DNA of 64,000 bases, taken from Bugula neritina (lineage: Eukaryota > Bryozoa > Gymnolaemata > Cheilostomatida > Bugulidae). Position numbers and translations under genes: made by a program. The notes under the pieces were generated by a model. The model had not been told where the DNA came from and ran no database searches. It worked only from the letters and a program-made list of their open reading frames with translations. The DNA is taken from NCBI GenBank assembly GCA_964035545.1, contig OZ037768.1, forward strand, positions 21,780,819-21,844,818, written 5' to 3'. Positions 38,976 through 51,338 of the stretch are shown here, piece after piece (position 1 is the stretch's first letter; every line of letters starts with the position of its first letter).

Positions 38976-39105
38976 TATTTTGTATATTTATTTATATTTG
39001 TATGATATAACAACGAGTTGCCAATTTCACTAGATGTAAAGCAATGCTTGAAAGATGATGTATTCAATGGTACTATCACTTCATGCAGCCTATATTTTTC
39101 TGTAT

Positions 39106-40336
39106 TTATCTTATCAACACAGTAGCAAAATATAATCTGAACTTATCATTGCGATTTTTCTGACCTTTTAGACTAACATTCAAAATTCTTCTCAGCCCTA
39201 AAATTATTTCTGCACTTGGATAGGCGACCCCTCTTTGAAGCAATTCATCTTTGAGCTCTTCAGTCTGAAATGTGTAATTATCACAGCATATATATATGCA
39301 CATGAATGTGCTTATTTACGTCAGCTTGATTTCATACCTTCATCGTCTGACAGACTGCCAGGCTCCCTTTATTAAACCCATTTTCCTACGTTTTGGTTTT
39401 ATGGAGCAAACTATAGAAAGCTCCTTATTTGCTGTATTGGCCGGTGTCACTAAAGTGAATGTCCTGGGTGCCACACATACTTGGGAACACTCCCGAACAG
39501 ATATAGGCATGTTCTTATCAAATCACATAGAAAATATAATTTCATATAAATATGCATTATTTTTAAGAATTTATACATGGAATAAGTTAAATATGTACTG
39601 TTATGATTGTGGCAAAATCTATCTTCTATTTTAATAACAATTTATGATTTATCACTCTTACCTCCACATTGCTGCCCAGCTTCTAGAAAATAATTTTAAT
39701 TTGTCAATAAATGTTCGGCCATCTTTTGAGCTGATTTTTTCTTCTAATTCTGTAAGGTCTTCTAGTTGAGTAGGAATATAGAGAAGTTGATCCTTAATGG
39801 AAAAGTTGTATTGTGCGAGTAGGTAGATGTAAGGTGATTCCACCACTGATTGCAGATTGACTGGTGTGTCCTAAATTAGCATAAAGTGAAAGCTTATGTT
39901 ACACAATTTTTGTTCTTCATATCAATAATAGTTTGATGTATTTAGAAAATTGTTTGTTAAAATCATAACACCTAGTCATTGGTTATTTCTATTACCAAAT
40001 ACTAAATAGCAACTGTGCTACTATAGTTAGAGCCTGGCCTATTGAAGTAGTATTAATTCAAGTAAAATGGCCCTAATTCTAAGGTGTGCTAGAGTGAGCT
40101 TGCATAATTCGATCAGCTTACTTTACAATTCAGCTTTAAAGATTCTTCATTTGTGTAGTATGTGCATGGATCATACAAAGACCAAACCATGAACAAGTAA
40201 TGGCTTTTACCTGAAAAAGTGTATGAGGTATTAAGGTGGATAACTTGATTATGTAACTAACATCCATTTGCACTACAAATACAGGAATGAATAAATATTT
40301 ACCAGCAATTTCTGAATGGTCATGCCACAAAACCAT
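39106..40336 (-). pseudogene. Remnant of a multi-copy, probably element-borne gene of unknown function
   Basis: Collinear minus-strand blocks: 40336-40210 (VLWHDHSEIAGKYLFIPVF), 39846-39658 (VESPYIYLLAQYNFSIKDQL, then DKLKLFSR), about 39480-39340 (KPKRRKMGLIKGAWQSVRR) and 39290-39106 (TEELKDELLQRGVAYPSAE). From memory, blocks like WHDHS...VE.PYIY...L.DEL..RG recur as a high-copy uncharacterised family in cnidarian and sponge genomes. That is recollection, not a search. The last block resembles a SAP-like helix-extended-loop-helix. The expected Cys/His segment between the second and last blocks is absent, and frames do not join cleanly, so I call it a remnant. Confidence 0.5.
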
Positions 40337-40669
40337 ATGTCCGCTTTGTGTGACTTCTTTGAGGCATTCCTAAGGGCTGTCCATACTACCCACTACTATC
40401 CCTAAACATATAATTTTAAAGAATTCAATATGATTCGAGAATGAATTATGGTAGTTTCAGGGACTAAATTTTTATGGTCTCAGTCTTAGAAAACATACAG
40501 TAAAACATATCTAGAAATATTTCAGAAGTCTTAAGGTTTCCTCGGTTTTTACAAGGCATGCCTATATTGATATAAGCCTAGCTCCACAATGCAAACATGT
40601 TAGCTGTGAATTTCTTTGTTTCAGTTTTGATATATCCTGTTCAAATAAAGTTATCCAATAAGTAAATTG

Positions 40670-41545
40670 GGGTTGTGCTACCATGGATAACAGGGGGCTG
40701 CAAAATCAAACGAACATCACCCGTTTCTACGGTGCCATTATCATGATTGAAACTAATTTTTTTTTAATTTTTGATCACAAACTCCACTTGACAGGAATTT
40801 TCATCAGCAAAGTTTTTAGTAGCATGTGCTACAAAATTCCGGGTGGACTTTTTTCCATGAACTGCAACAAAAATGCAATCTCCAGCATTAAACTGGAAGC
40901 GCAATCTAAAAGACAATCTTTTTTATTTTTGCTCATGCAGTCATTACTGTCTGACTCATGTGCTTTTGCAAGCTGATATTTCTCCTCTCCATCAGTCTCA
41001 TTGCTAAGCTGCTCTGAGTGTGTTGCTTTCCCTTTGCCTACAATAAGGAAGTTAACCATCAAAATCAAACTGCAGTCAGATTTCACACTGACTATTACAA
41101 AGAAAGAGCAGAAAATTAAATAACTTGCATGTTTTTACTCAAATTTGTCAGCTAATGAATAGATTATGGGCCTACCTTTCCATTTTTGGGAGCTTTCTTT
41201 TTTATTTGCAATCTTTTTTCTTCAGCTATATTCACGAGTCTTAGCTTTAGCGGGGTGTCATTCATAATGGAGGTAGAATGATGTTTGTAGTGCTGAGTGG
41301 TTTTTCTTGGACCTGCTTTAGAGAAGCAGTGAATTTGTTCAGAGATAGTAGTGGCTGCCACGACCATAGATGTTGATGCATTGTTGCTGGGACTAGGAGA
41401 TAGTAGATCTAAAACATTGTTAGCTCCATTAGCGGCTGTGGAAAGAGAAGCATCATCCATGCTAGTGAGCAGACAACCAACAAGAGGCTGACCAGGAAGA
41501 GGCTGGTCAGTGATGAGAAAATTGTCATCTGGGAGAATGTGATGA
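40670..41545 (-). mobile_element. C-terminal tail of a pogo/Tigger-type DDE transposase, decayed
   Basis: Minus strand, 41545-41164: a Ser/Asn-rich linker followed by CFSKAGPRKTTQHYKHHST and NDTPLKLRLVNIAEEKR, the pattern (KAGPRK...TDTP.K) that follows the DDE core in many pogo-like transposases. A second block (about 41035-40690) contains GDCIFVAVHGKKSTRNFVA and CQVEFVIKN, which resembles the small C-terminal domain of the same group, interrupted by a stop and a frame change. The DDE catalytic core and DNA-binding domain were not found to the right. A related fragment occurs at 50.96 kb. Confidence 0.55.
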
Positions 41546-42029
41546 TCAAATTGATAAATTCTTGCTTTTTAGAAACCCCACCCCAACCTCAATATTGGAA
41601 ATGTGCCATTTTTACCTACTTTGCCATTTGTGCCATTATTACCGGTGCCATTTTTACCGGACACCGAAATAGATAGCATACCTCTCATAGGGAGATGAAG
41701 CTTTTAAGTTGACAAAGCTAGCTTGATCTACAAAAACATGACACATTTAGTATTGTACTTTAAAGTAGTGTGTTGTGTACTAGAAAAATATAGTCTATAA
41801 TTTGTAGAAAAAAATTTCAAATAAGGTACAATTTCACTTTGAATGCAGTGCATTTATAAGAACATTTAGTCTCCTACAAACAAAATTCTGAGACACACAT
41901 CTTTCCTTTAACTTTCATCTCATGCACTTTTCTGATATCATCTTCTTTCTCACTTCTGCATTTATTTCCAAACAACTGTAACCTTCTTTTCGTTATTCGC
42001 GACTTTTACTTCTTGCCTTTTGCTTATGC
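41546..42029. other. Region without a supported gene
   Basis: No convincing exon. A short minus-strand stretch at 41.7 kb reading QASFVNLKASSPYER could be a residual exon of the transposase-like element. Confidence 0.4.
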
Positions 42030-42870
42030 TCATTAGTGTTGTGCTCTTCAAGATTAATCTCTAGGCAGTAACGCAGCATTCTCATCTCGCATACACTAAA
42101 TGTTCCTACAAGGTAATCGGTCAATGACCATGTTTTCGCTCCATGCAGTAGCACTGGTCATATTACTTACTATTTTGTAAATGAGCACCTTTAGTTTTTT
42201 GGGATTTTCTGGTCACATAAAGTCTCAGTCAGCTCCCTCCATTTATCCCAGGCTCTGCCAATTCGCACTCGTACCTCTGTCCTGCATCCTCCCTCCCGGT
42301 AGACTGTATTCCCCAGGTATTCGAATGTGACTTTTCAGGCAAAGTGGCATGTTCAGAGCTATTGTATTTTTTTAATTTGATGTGATCGCTGCCTTTTTTG
42401 TGGTAGGTACTCAGTTTTAGACTTGCTGACTTTTAGGCCGACATCCTCTAATCTCCTTCTCCAGTCTACCAATGTTTCTTCTGTGTTGTCAATTCTCTCA
42501 CCACATAATACCAGAACATCTTGCAAACAGCATGCTCCATGGTGTGTCTGCCATTATAGTTATTAAAAGTAATGGGCTTAGGGCTGAGCTCTGGTGTAGT
42601 CCAAATTCCAATCTTATTTCTCCCGCTTCTCTTGCATTTGTTACTAGTTTTGTTGTTGTGCCTTTGTGCATATATTTGATGATAGTGATGTAAGCTTTGG
42701 TACATAGTGCTTCTTTAAACAATGCCATGTTAGCTCTCTTGGGATGATATCGTAGGCCTTTTCCAGGTCAACGAATACCATATGCAGTTCTTTATTAAAC
42801 TATCTGTATTTTTCCTGCAGAATTCGAAGACAAGAGATGGGCTCAGTGGTAGATTTGCGTCTTTGAAAAT
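42030..42870 (-). mobile_element. LINE reverse-transcriptase fragment (second lineage), broken
   Basis: Minus strand. Motif A is visible as MVFVDLEKAYDIIPREL (42.78 kb), followed by FGLHQSSALSPLLLITIM (motif B region). The motif C region around 42.52 kb is disrupted: the bases read LFA and then lose the frame where FADD is expected. Downstream, YLGNTVYREGGC and WDKWRELTETL match the thumb region. It differs from the CR1/L2-like copies and is closer to RTE-type elements. Several frame changes; inactive. Confidence 0.75.
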
Positions 42871-42950
42871 TTTAATCATTCTATAGTCTATACAAACCTT
42901 GGCTAAACCATTTACTAATTACTCTACTATTCCATTGCTGATAATTTTAG

Positions 42951-45900
42951 GTGACAGTGAAATGCCTTTAGCTATCATCAATGATAATATAGAACCACTG
43001 GTCGCTTACAAAGAAGAGAACTTTATCTATGAATGCCGAATTATTAAACTAGAAAAGTTTGACAGATTTGTACACTTTGTATGGTGAAAATACTATGGTA
43101 TTGATGAGGTTACTAAAAATTTTAATGTGACTCCTTCAAGTTCCAACTCCACGCTTCGCTTGTATGATGTTACGAATGATGCCGCTGACCAGTATATGTG
43201 CTATGTGTCTAACAGAAAGATGAACGATTATAAGATATTCAACTTCTGGTGAGACTTTATTATTGAATCTAAAACTATACCATTTAGAAAATTTCTTCTG
43301 TGTACTATTTCTCTAACAAAATCATCTATATTAAAACATTGACTGATCATTTTTGCTTTATATTTATCTCTGAGAGTGATGAACTACAAACTATGTGTGT
43401 TTCTGTTTAGGTAGTGTTGGAGAATTCAGAATTAAATGTGGATAATGACAAAACTTTGATGATTGTTGGGGGCGGATTATTATTTGTAATTGCCACTGTC
43501 AGTATAACCGTCGCTTGCACCAAAAGAATTAAACCGCCAAGACCAAAGAGCTGAATAGTATTATTTGATCGAATAGGTTTATTACATGAAACACCAGTCT
43601 TAGGCAAAGTAGAAATGCGAGCTATAAAAAGTAGATATGAGCACCTGTAGAAAGTGTGACTATAGGTGATATAGGCTTTGTTGAAATATCTACCCTATAA
43701 CCTTGCATTAAACTTTAAAATCTTGCTCTTTAATTTACCCAGTATTGAGTGCTAGTATATTAGGCAAAGTGAGCTACAGAAAACCAGCATTTCTCAAAAT
43801 GCTGGGTTGATTGAACCTCTACTCTCCCACGCAATGCATGTCACTGTTTAATTGCAGACTGAGACTTATCACAATTTATTTTCAGACTTGGCCAAGCCTC
43901 CCATGGTACCTCTGGTTCAGATTCGAAGAGGAAGGAACAGTCTTTCATATGCTGACTACGGATATCCACTTGACGAGCAATGGAATATCAAGCCTAGGAA
44001 CAGGTTAGATAGGAAAAAATTGTGTTTTAATAATGTCAGAGGAGTACACTATTTTAGCACTCATTTGCAAGTTTTGAAGTATGGACAGTCAATTTGAATT
44101 CTAAACTAGTATAAGATGTCGAAAAGTATAAGATAATAGTTAAGATGGTACTCGTAGATATTTGTAGGTAGTCTTTGATTGTAGGAAAAACTGGATCTAT
44201 TATCACAGTTGAAGTGTAGTAAAGTTTCAGAGAGCACACTAAATAGTCAAAGCTAAATTAGTTTCTATTACAATGGGAATTGTATTCCTTTATCTGTATT
44301 GCTAATGACAATGATGGTGTAATAATTAATTACCAACTCTTTTCTAATAGTTCATAGTCAAATTTTACTGTGTAAGTTGATTGTTAAGTTTCAAGTTTGA
44401 TCATATAATTAAAGGTTACACGAAGTAACATTCAAATCAATTTTTCTTGGAAACTCTTAGTACATTAGAAACTATGCTGAGTCATGACACCAAAACTGCC
44501 GAGTTATATTTTATTCCAATATCAACTACTGTAGGTTAAGTTTTACACTCTCATTGGCAGAGGGTGACCTGTTAGTAATTAATAATTAGTAAGTCTTAGA
44601 TTAATGGTTAGTAATATCATTGAAGCTGACATGTGCAGTCATACTGTGTGCTCTGACAGCACCTCAGCTTTACTGCTGCCAGAGTTGTGATTCAGCTCAT
44701 CATCTTCTAGGACCGGAGCAATATTGCAGGAAGAACTTCAGCTAAAATGAATTGGAAAAAGGCTTTGAACCATGCTTATTCTAACAGCCACACTCACCTA
44801 AATTTTATTGTTTTTCAAAAAGTCATGCTTCAATCGATTTGCCTTGCCAGTGGTTTATTGCTTTTCAACTGTTTTTATGGTCAAGCGAGCCACAAAAGTA
44901 ATAAATAGTTGGATGAAGAGATATTCTGTGAAAGCTATTATCACACATGCAAGGTGCCATGCTATTAGCAGATACTAGTTAGCTTCATCCCAACATTCAT
45001 TTGATTTTCAGTTCAGTGTTAGTACTTTATTACTGTTTGTTATAAATTAGCTTGGAATCTGCTACAATCTACCTACGCATGTGGTGCTGCCATTTGCAAC
45101 TAATGATAATAGTAATTGCCTCCTTTATTCATTTATTATTTATTTAAATTTATGTTATCTGTAATTATTATAAGATGTGTTTTGTGTAAATGATTTCATA
45201 CACTGTATGCTACTCATTTGTTTATTAACAGACTCTAAGTGATGTAACTATTGGGTGAAGGAGCCTTTGGCTGTGTTCACTATGCAAAGCTGAAGCTGGT
45301 AGCATCAGCTGACAGTAGTATGGTGAGCCCAGTGGCTGTGAAGATGCTCAAAGGTAGTTCATTATGAATCATTGCTCTGTACTATTGTAATGGATTTTAA
45401 TAGTTGCCGTCACTATGTTCTGAAAGTTTTAGTAATTATATCGCTTCATTATTATAACTGACTTGCGTAACTTTTTGAATGCTGTTAAATGTTGTAAGTA
45501 TAGCTGAGCTTTTATCGAAGTGAATAGCGTAATAATTGTGAGTTGCCCTTCCTATTTTTGTTTGTTTATAAAATACTGTAATAGTTTTTGTTGAGTTGTA
45601 TCCCCCCTGCCACTTTTTTGTGATAACTTTTGATAAGTTGTGTGAGCCAATGTTCCGGCGAAATCAGAGCCCGGAAACGATTCCAGGAAAGTTTGTTGGT
45701 ATATAAGTGGGAGAGTTTCCAGTGCTAAGTCAGTCTAACACTGGAGCTCAACCAACACACATCTATAGAAGAAATAAAGACACATATTACCTGAACTCAA
45801 GAAGACTATTGATCAACATAGTAATAAGGCATGCAGACTGCTTAGTCTATTTCATAATAACCCACAAGTTTACTACGCTATACACTATAATGTTGTTTAC

Positions 45901-47830
45901 ATGTGACTATATTTATAACAGTATTTAAGTTACCAAGGGTTTTATTTTCAAGCAGAGGTATTGGTTAATTATGATTTATTAAACTTCTGCTTTTTGTATT
46001 CAGAGTCTGTAATTGTGGTCAGTGTGAAAATATATGTTTTAGCTGACACCATTGATAGGGACTTGGTTGACTTGATTCAAGAACTGGAAGTAATGAAGAG
46101 ATTTTCTCAACATAAAAATGTCATCAATTTGATTGGCTGCATGACCACAGATGGGCCACTACGTTATTATAGAATACACCAGACACGAGAATCTAAGGGA
46201 TTTCTTGAGAACCCACAGGCTGAGAAATGCTCTTAGTAGTGCAGTGGAAAACCTCCCCTCCTATAACGACTTCAACTTAACCTATAAACACCTGGCTAAT
46301 TTCTCCTACAAAATCCCCACTGACATGCAATACCTAGCTACAAACCAGGTAAACTCTAAATTTACTGCAATCTTTTGTACTGGTTTTATTTAACATGGGA
46401 CTTGGTATTGATCAGAGTTTAAACATTGTAAAATAGAAAGCCCAGTCTCGTCATATTTAATTAGTAAAAAAGAAGAATCAAATTCTTTGTTATAGTTTTA
46501 GACATAGAGTTCATCTCTGGTAAATTTGAGAAACTTTTAAATTATTTGGCTGGAGAAGTCGTTAGAAATTTTTTGGCATTTTGTATTTTTCACTCAGCTT
46601 TATTAGCCTGTATTGCTTCTACATTTAGATGGAATTTGATAACACTAGGAAACCAGTCTGATAAAGCTGACTAGGCCGTAACCTTTTCTGTCAAATCCAT
46701 TACAAAAGAACATAATTATTTCTCATTTACCAGCTGAAATCTATTAGCTAGGTTCAAAGTTTACATCAAATTTGTCAACACTCTGAAAACTGAGTGAGTT
46801 TTTATTAGACTGCTTTCTGAGTGATATCAAGTTTGATGTCAAATGTAAGGACAATAGAAGCTTGTGCGATGATTAGCTGTGTTTTGTCATTACTGCTTGT
46901 GTTGTTCATCATTCATTTTGTTTATTTGCGGCATCCTAGAAATGTTTCATGTGGATTTATATATTGTACTGCCTTCACACAGATTTGGCTGATTGAGATG
47001 TGTCGATTGGTGATCAGTTTGTAATGAAAATCGCTGATTTTGGATTATCAAATGTGGCCCAAACAGATTACTACAAAAAACTCACAGAAGGCAAGCTGCC
47101 AATAAAATGGATGGCACCAGAATCATTGATTGACAGGAAAGACACCACCAAAAGTGAAGTGTGAGTCTAAATGTTTGTGCTTGTTAAAGCAATGTCAAGT
47201 CTTTTAGCCCATGTTCCTTAGAAATTATGAATGAGTAATAAAGTATTTCATTACTGCATAATTGAAGTGTGTTGGGATTATTCTATTTTAAGGTGGGCTT
47301 ATGGAGTTCTATTGTGGGGGATCTTTACCCTGGGGGCACTCCTTATCCTACTGTGCCGCATGGGAAACTGTTTGAAACCTTGAAAGAAGACCATCGCATG
47401 GACAACCCCCCCCCCTGCAGCTCTGAAACGCAGTATGTTCTCGCTCAACGGTGTGGCAACACTATCCTGATCAAAGACCTACCTCCTCAAAAATTGCTGA
47501 TGATCTTGCGAAACAGCTTGGAAAAATAGAAGATGTAAGTTTATAGCTGATGTTGTCATAAATCTAGTAGTAATTTTAGCTACTGTTCCTGCAACATCTT
47601 TTTAAATTGAATTTTAACCTTTCGTTCACCATGCTGATATTTCTGGTGAAGATTTGAGGTTACTAGTCACTATGCTTCTCAAATGCATAGGAAAGTAAAT
47701 TATTTGAGTGTTTAAAATAAATAAATTTTTACAAATAATTTATATCAAATATCTCTATTCTGTGACTACTTACATATGTAATGGATTATTTTATGTAATT
47801 TTTTAGGAGTATTTAGATACAAATTGCTGA
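42951..47830 (+). pseudogene. FGFR-like receptor tyrosine kinase, unprocessed pseudogene
   Basis: Exons keep normal splice sites: Ig domain 42951-43248 (YECRII, DAADQYMCYVSN), membrane segment 43411-43557 (LMIVGGGLLFVIATVSITVA), juxtamembrane 43858-44003 (YPLDEQWNIKPRNR), Gly loop 45232-45353 (LLGEGAFGCVHYAK, PVAVKMLK), alphaC/hinge 46043-46348 (ELEVMKRFSQHKNVINLIG), catalytic and activation loops about 46965-47161 (ADFGLSNVAQTDYYKKL, PIKWMAPESL), C-lobe 47293-47534 and tail 47807-47830 (EYLDTNC). The order and the YYKK and EYLD motifs match FGFR. Lesions: a TGA after FVHFVW in the Ig exon, two TAA codons just before the Gly loop, a frameshift after TTDGPL, HRDLAARN changed to HTDLAD-stop-D, and two frameshifts in the C-lobe. 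Introns are retained, so it is not a retrocopy. The neighbouring GGA is clean, so bad sequence is unlikely. Confidence 0.85.
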
Positions 47831-50009
47831 CCTACTACTCTACTAGAGAGCACAAGTACAGCCACAACTATCACTATTTCATCAGTACTGGAACTTCTAC
47901 TCGCCAATCTACTAAAGCTGCTACATCCATAGTGCTAGCTTTTCTCCATTGTATTTAGTACAAATGCTGTTTACCTGTTCTTACTGAATCAAATATGTTC
48001 TAATTAAAATTTTTCAACTGTAATTACATTAAGCGTTCAACTAGCTGGTAGTAGGCTCATATTATTAAATGGACTGAGCTAGTCTGCAATAGTGTTTGTT
48101 TGGAAGATTAGTACGTCTTTTAATAATGGCTGTGTTATGTCAGGCTTACAATAATTTTAAAGCTTTAATATAAACACCATTATCATTATATTTTAGAACA
48201 ACTATACATTAACGTTTCCGTATATGATTATGAATTGCTTTAAAAAAAATATACAAAGACTTTATAGTGACCATTGCTATTTAGTTAAACAGTTTTGCAA
48301 TATATTATAATTCTTACTATCTCAATATGATTACAGCTTAAAAAGATAAAAAAAATTCTCTCCTGATTATTCTAAAATTTATTAGTCAATTTGAGTGCTA
48401 CATTTAATATATTTCCCACATCATTAATAGACTTTTTATTGGAAATTAAATATAAATGAATGGTTTGAAAACATTTTTAAATGACTTAACTGTTTCAAAA
48501 GTCATTCCCTAATATTTTAATAGAGATGTAGATGTGTGCAGTAAAATAAGCCGGCAGCAATGGATGAAAGTTGCACTGTATGGTAGCCTACATAGCGCAT
48601 TTGGAGAAAATTATTTCAAATTATATGGGAATTTGTAAATTACTTAGGAATTATCTTCTTTTGATATATATATGTCATAATTATGATCATAATCTGATAA
48701 TTTGCAAATGTTGCGATCAAGATACTAAGAGTGCAATATTCTTAGTATTAGTATAATAAATATTCGATTTATATTACGATTGCCAAACACTAGTGCGCAT
48801 TAAACATTGCAAATCATATATCCTATTCCTGACATGACCCTTGCAACAGGGGTAAAACAGATAACAAAATAGCTGTCTTACGTCCTGATTGACTTAATTA
48901 CCAAAACACTACATCCTTCATATATTTAGGTACAGCAGTGATTTTTAATCCATAACATAATAGCTTTATTAGAAACTTGCAGCAATCAAATCCTTTACCC
49001 AAATCATCTAAATTCTAAGCAGTCACCCAAAAAACTGCATATCTGCCCCTTACAGCTACCAACAAAATCTCACACACATGACTATCTGGCCTATGCAAGT
49101 CTCCTTATCTACTATGCTAAGCTAAATTGGACATGGAGTCTGTAACTGATAGTAATAGTCAGCACTGAGAAGTCAATTTTAGCTTTTAGTTGGTGCAACT
49201 AAAAGAGGATTTTAATGATGCAGGTAATTTTGGTTTTAAGTTTGTCAATGGCATTGAACAGATAGGTTAATAGTCTAGCCTAAAAACATTATGCTTTGGG
49301 AAAAGAGCATCTTTCTAAATTATTTGCTACAGCTGCATTCTAAGTTATTTAAATAATATCTGCAATATCATTTCAAAAGTCGTAGTCAAGCCTGTAATTA
49401 ATAATTATTTATTAGACCAGCCAAATAGATAAATATTGAGCTTGCTTCCAGAATCTGAAATAGTTTTACATTGTTGGTTGAAAAAGAAGTTATGAAAATC
49501 ATCTCCCTTTGAGCATCACGTATATTGCATATGAAACGAATTACTGGCCTCTTGTAATAATAATAATGAGGTGATGCTGAGGCTTGCCACGACCACATAC
49601 TTGCTCAATAGATAGTGGTGCTAGTTGTAATGGAAACAGGTGCAGCCTTAGCTAATGTGGTGGTTTGTTGCACTGAACTGGAAAAGATATTATTGAGTTC
49701 ATTGGTTTGTTGGCAATTGCTCAACTTCATGCTAAATTATGACAAGTAGGCAATACGCATACCGCCCACAGAGCGATAGCATAAAGGATCTGAGACTAGA
49801 TTATGAGATGAGTTTTCTTGCTGGGGATCTTGATCTTGATTAGGTTAAGTCCCAAGACCTCTCGGAGAGAGTAATTGTGGGACCCTCGGATCTATCCAGG
49901 CTCAGAAATCCGCCACTGTCTTTCCCCCTTCCCCCCTATGGAGCTCCCGGACAGTGCGCAACAGGAAACCCTGCAGATACAGGCTGGAATTGCAGGCTGC
50001 ACAGCATAG
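47831..50009. other. Region without a supported gene
   Basis: AT-rich, no exon recognised. A more GC-rich patch at 49.87-50.0 kb directly precedes the LINE fragment and may belong to it or to another insertion. Confidence 0.5.
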
Positions 50010-50640
50010 TTAAGGTCATCACCTTTGGTAAGAAAACAGGAAATATAGAAAATGTCTTCACTTACACATTAGGAGAAGATCCCCTGAATAGCTTTGGAGT
50101 TGTAAAATACCTTGGAATATTACTATCAGCAGATTTGAAATGGAATAAACATGTTGAAAGTGTAATATTAAAGGCATACAGAGTGTTAGGACTAATCAAG
50201 TTCACACTAGGAAATGCCCCAGAAAAAGTCAAAATTCTTGCATATAAAACTCGATCTTTGTAGACCTCTCCTGGAATATGCTGCTGAAGTATGGGACCCT
50301 TGCAATAAACATCTAATAACAAAATTAGAAGGTACTCAAAATAGGGCTGTACGGTTCATTAAAAAAAGGGTAGAGAAGTATCAGTAACAAATGCCAAATT
50401 TGACCTAGGCCTAGAAACATTAAGAAAGCACAGACAGTCACAGAGAATTTCTTTGTTGTGTCGTATGACTGCTAATGAGGATTTATTCCCAACCCTAAAT
50501 AACACCCTTAAATCTATGAAATCCTCCACCTATAACACCATATTAACACCCATAACCCGTATTAACACCTTCAATGCTATATTGCCATTATCATTAGTAT
50601 TTAAAACTAAAAATGTTTTTCTATTTCCATTTTGTAGTGT
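50010..50640 (+). mobile_element. 3' end of a CR1/L2-like LINE (RT thumb and C-terminal region)
   Basis: Reads VKYLGILLSADLKWNKHVE, KAYRVLGLIKFTLGNAPEKV, then after a frame change RPLLEYAAEVWDPCNKH and GTQNRAVRFI, the region that follows the polymerase motifs in CR1/L2/Jockey LINEs. A tail similar to that of the 60-kb LINE follows (TLRKHRQSQRISLLCRM). It is 5'-truncated and frameshifted near 50.26 and 50.38 kb. Confidence 0.88.
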
Positions 50641-50655
50641 TGAGTATACCCAGTG

Positions 50656-50726
50656 GCCTCCGTGGTGTAATGGTAGCACACTTGCTTGCAAGCCAGAGGA
50701 CTGGGGTTCGATTCCCAGTGGGGGCA
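50656..50726 (+). tRNA. tRNA-like sequence, probably a tRNA-derived repeat or pseudogene
   Basis: A 71-nt stretch folds partly like a tRNA: acceptor GCCTCCG with GGGGGC, D arm GTGTAATGGTAGCAC, and T loop GGTTCGATTCCC. The anticodon arm is poor: CTTGC pairs with GCCAG over a 6-nt TTGCAA loop, with one mismatch. The anticodon would read TGC (Ala) if forced. A near-identical copy lies 225 bp downstream, so it is more likely a repeat than a working gene. Confidence 0.5.
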
Positions 50727-50880
50727 ATTATTTTACAAGCTATTTCGGCCTTTAGTGAAGTGTAGTTGTAGTACTCCGAGGGAGTTGAGTGGCCAGGGGA
50801 GCCTGATGACTGAAGGAGTAGTAGATAGGCTAGTGGGGTTCAGAGAACTGGGTGGGATGTAGTGTTGAGTTTACCCAGTG

Positions 50881-50952
50881 GTCCTCCTGGTGTAATGGTA
50901 GCACACTTGCTTGCAAGCCAGAGGACTCGGGTTCGATTCCCAGTGGGGGGCA
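50881..50952 (+). tRNA. Second tRNA-like copy
   Basis: This matches the 50656 copy closely. Both are preceded by TAGTGTTGAGT(A/T)TACCCAGTGG and followed by CAATTATTTTACA, so the duplicated unit is about 100 bp. The acceptor stem here has an extra G. Confidence 0.5.
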
Positions 50953-50959
50953 ATTATTT

Positions 50960-51045
50960 TACACATTTCACAGAAACTTTCATCAGAAAAAACTTTAGTA
51001 ACATGTACTACAAAATTCTGAGTGGACTTTTTTCTATGAACTGTA
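50960..51045. repeat. Fragment related to the pogo-like tail at 40.8 kb
   Basis: The stretch TGTACTACAAAATTCTGAGT and GGACTTTTTTCTATGAACTG closely matches 40.80-40.87 kb in the same orientation. On the minus strand both encode part of the GKKSTRNFVA-like block. Confidence 0.7.
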
Positions 51046-51258
51046 GCTAAGGTGCATGGCTGAGGTTTGTGACTGGAATTCGAGAGGGGGAGGAAATGAG
51101 CAAATCACAATTTATTTTAGTCAAATACATGTATATTCCCTCAATGATATAATGTATAATGAATATCATGACTATCCATTAGTAGCAACAGCAGAGTGTT
51201 TTGTATAATGTATAAAATGGCAAAGCTATAACCACACCAGATGTAAATAGACCTAATA

Positions 51259-51338
51259 TTATTCATAGTGTAATCTCAGGCTAAACAATCACAAGTAGGC
51301 AACACTATGCCACCCACATACAGCATTAACATAACAAT
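51259..51338. repeat. Dispersed direct repeat, copy 1
   Basis: About 80 bp containing TCATAGTGTAATCTCAGGCT and AACAATCACAAGTAGGCAAC. The second copy lies 0.9 kb away at 52.16 kb. A weak third match (GACAAGTAGGCAATACGCAT) is at 49.74 kb. Confidence 0.8.

Noticed and set aside
38797-39033. 78-codon ORF of IYIYIY
   Set aside because: Translation of the (TA)n tract.
45707-45928. 73-codon ORF inside the FGFR-like pseudogene
   Set aside because: It lies in an intron between the Gly-loop and alphaC exons, with no homology to any kinase segment.
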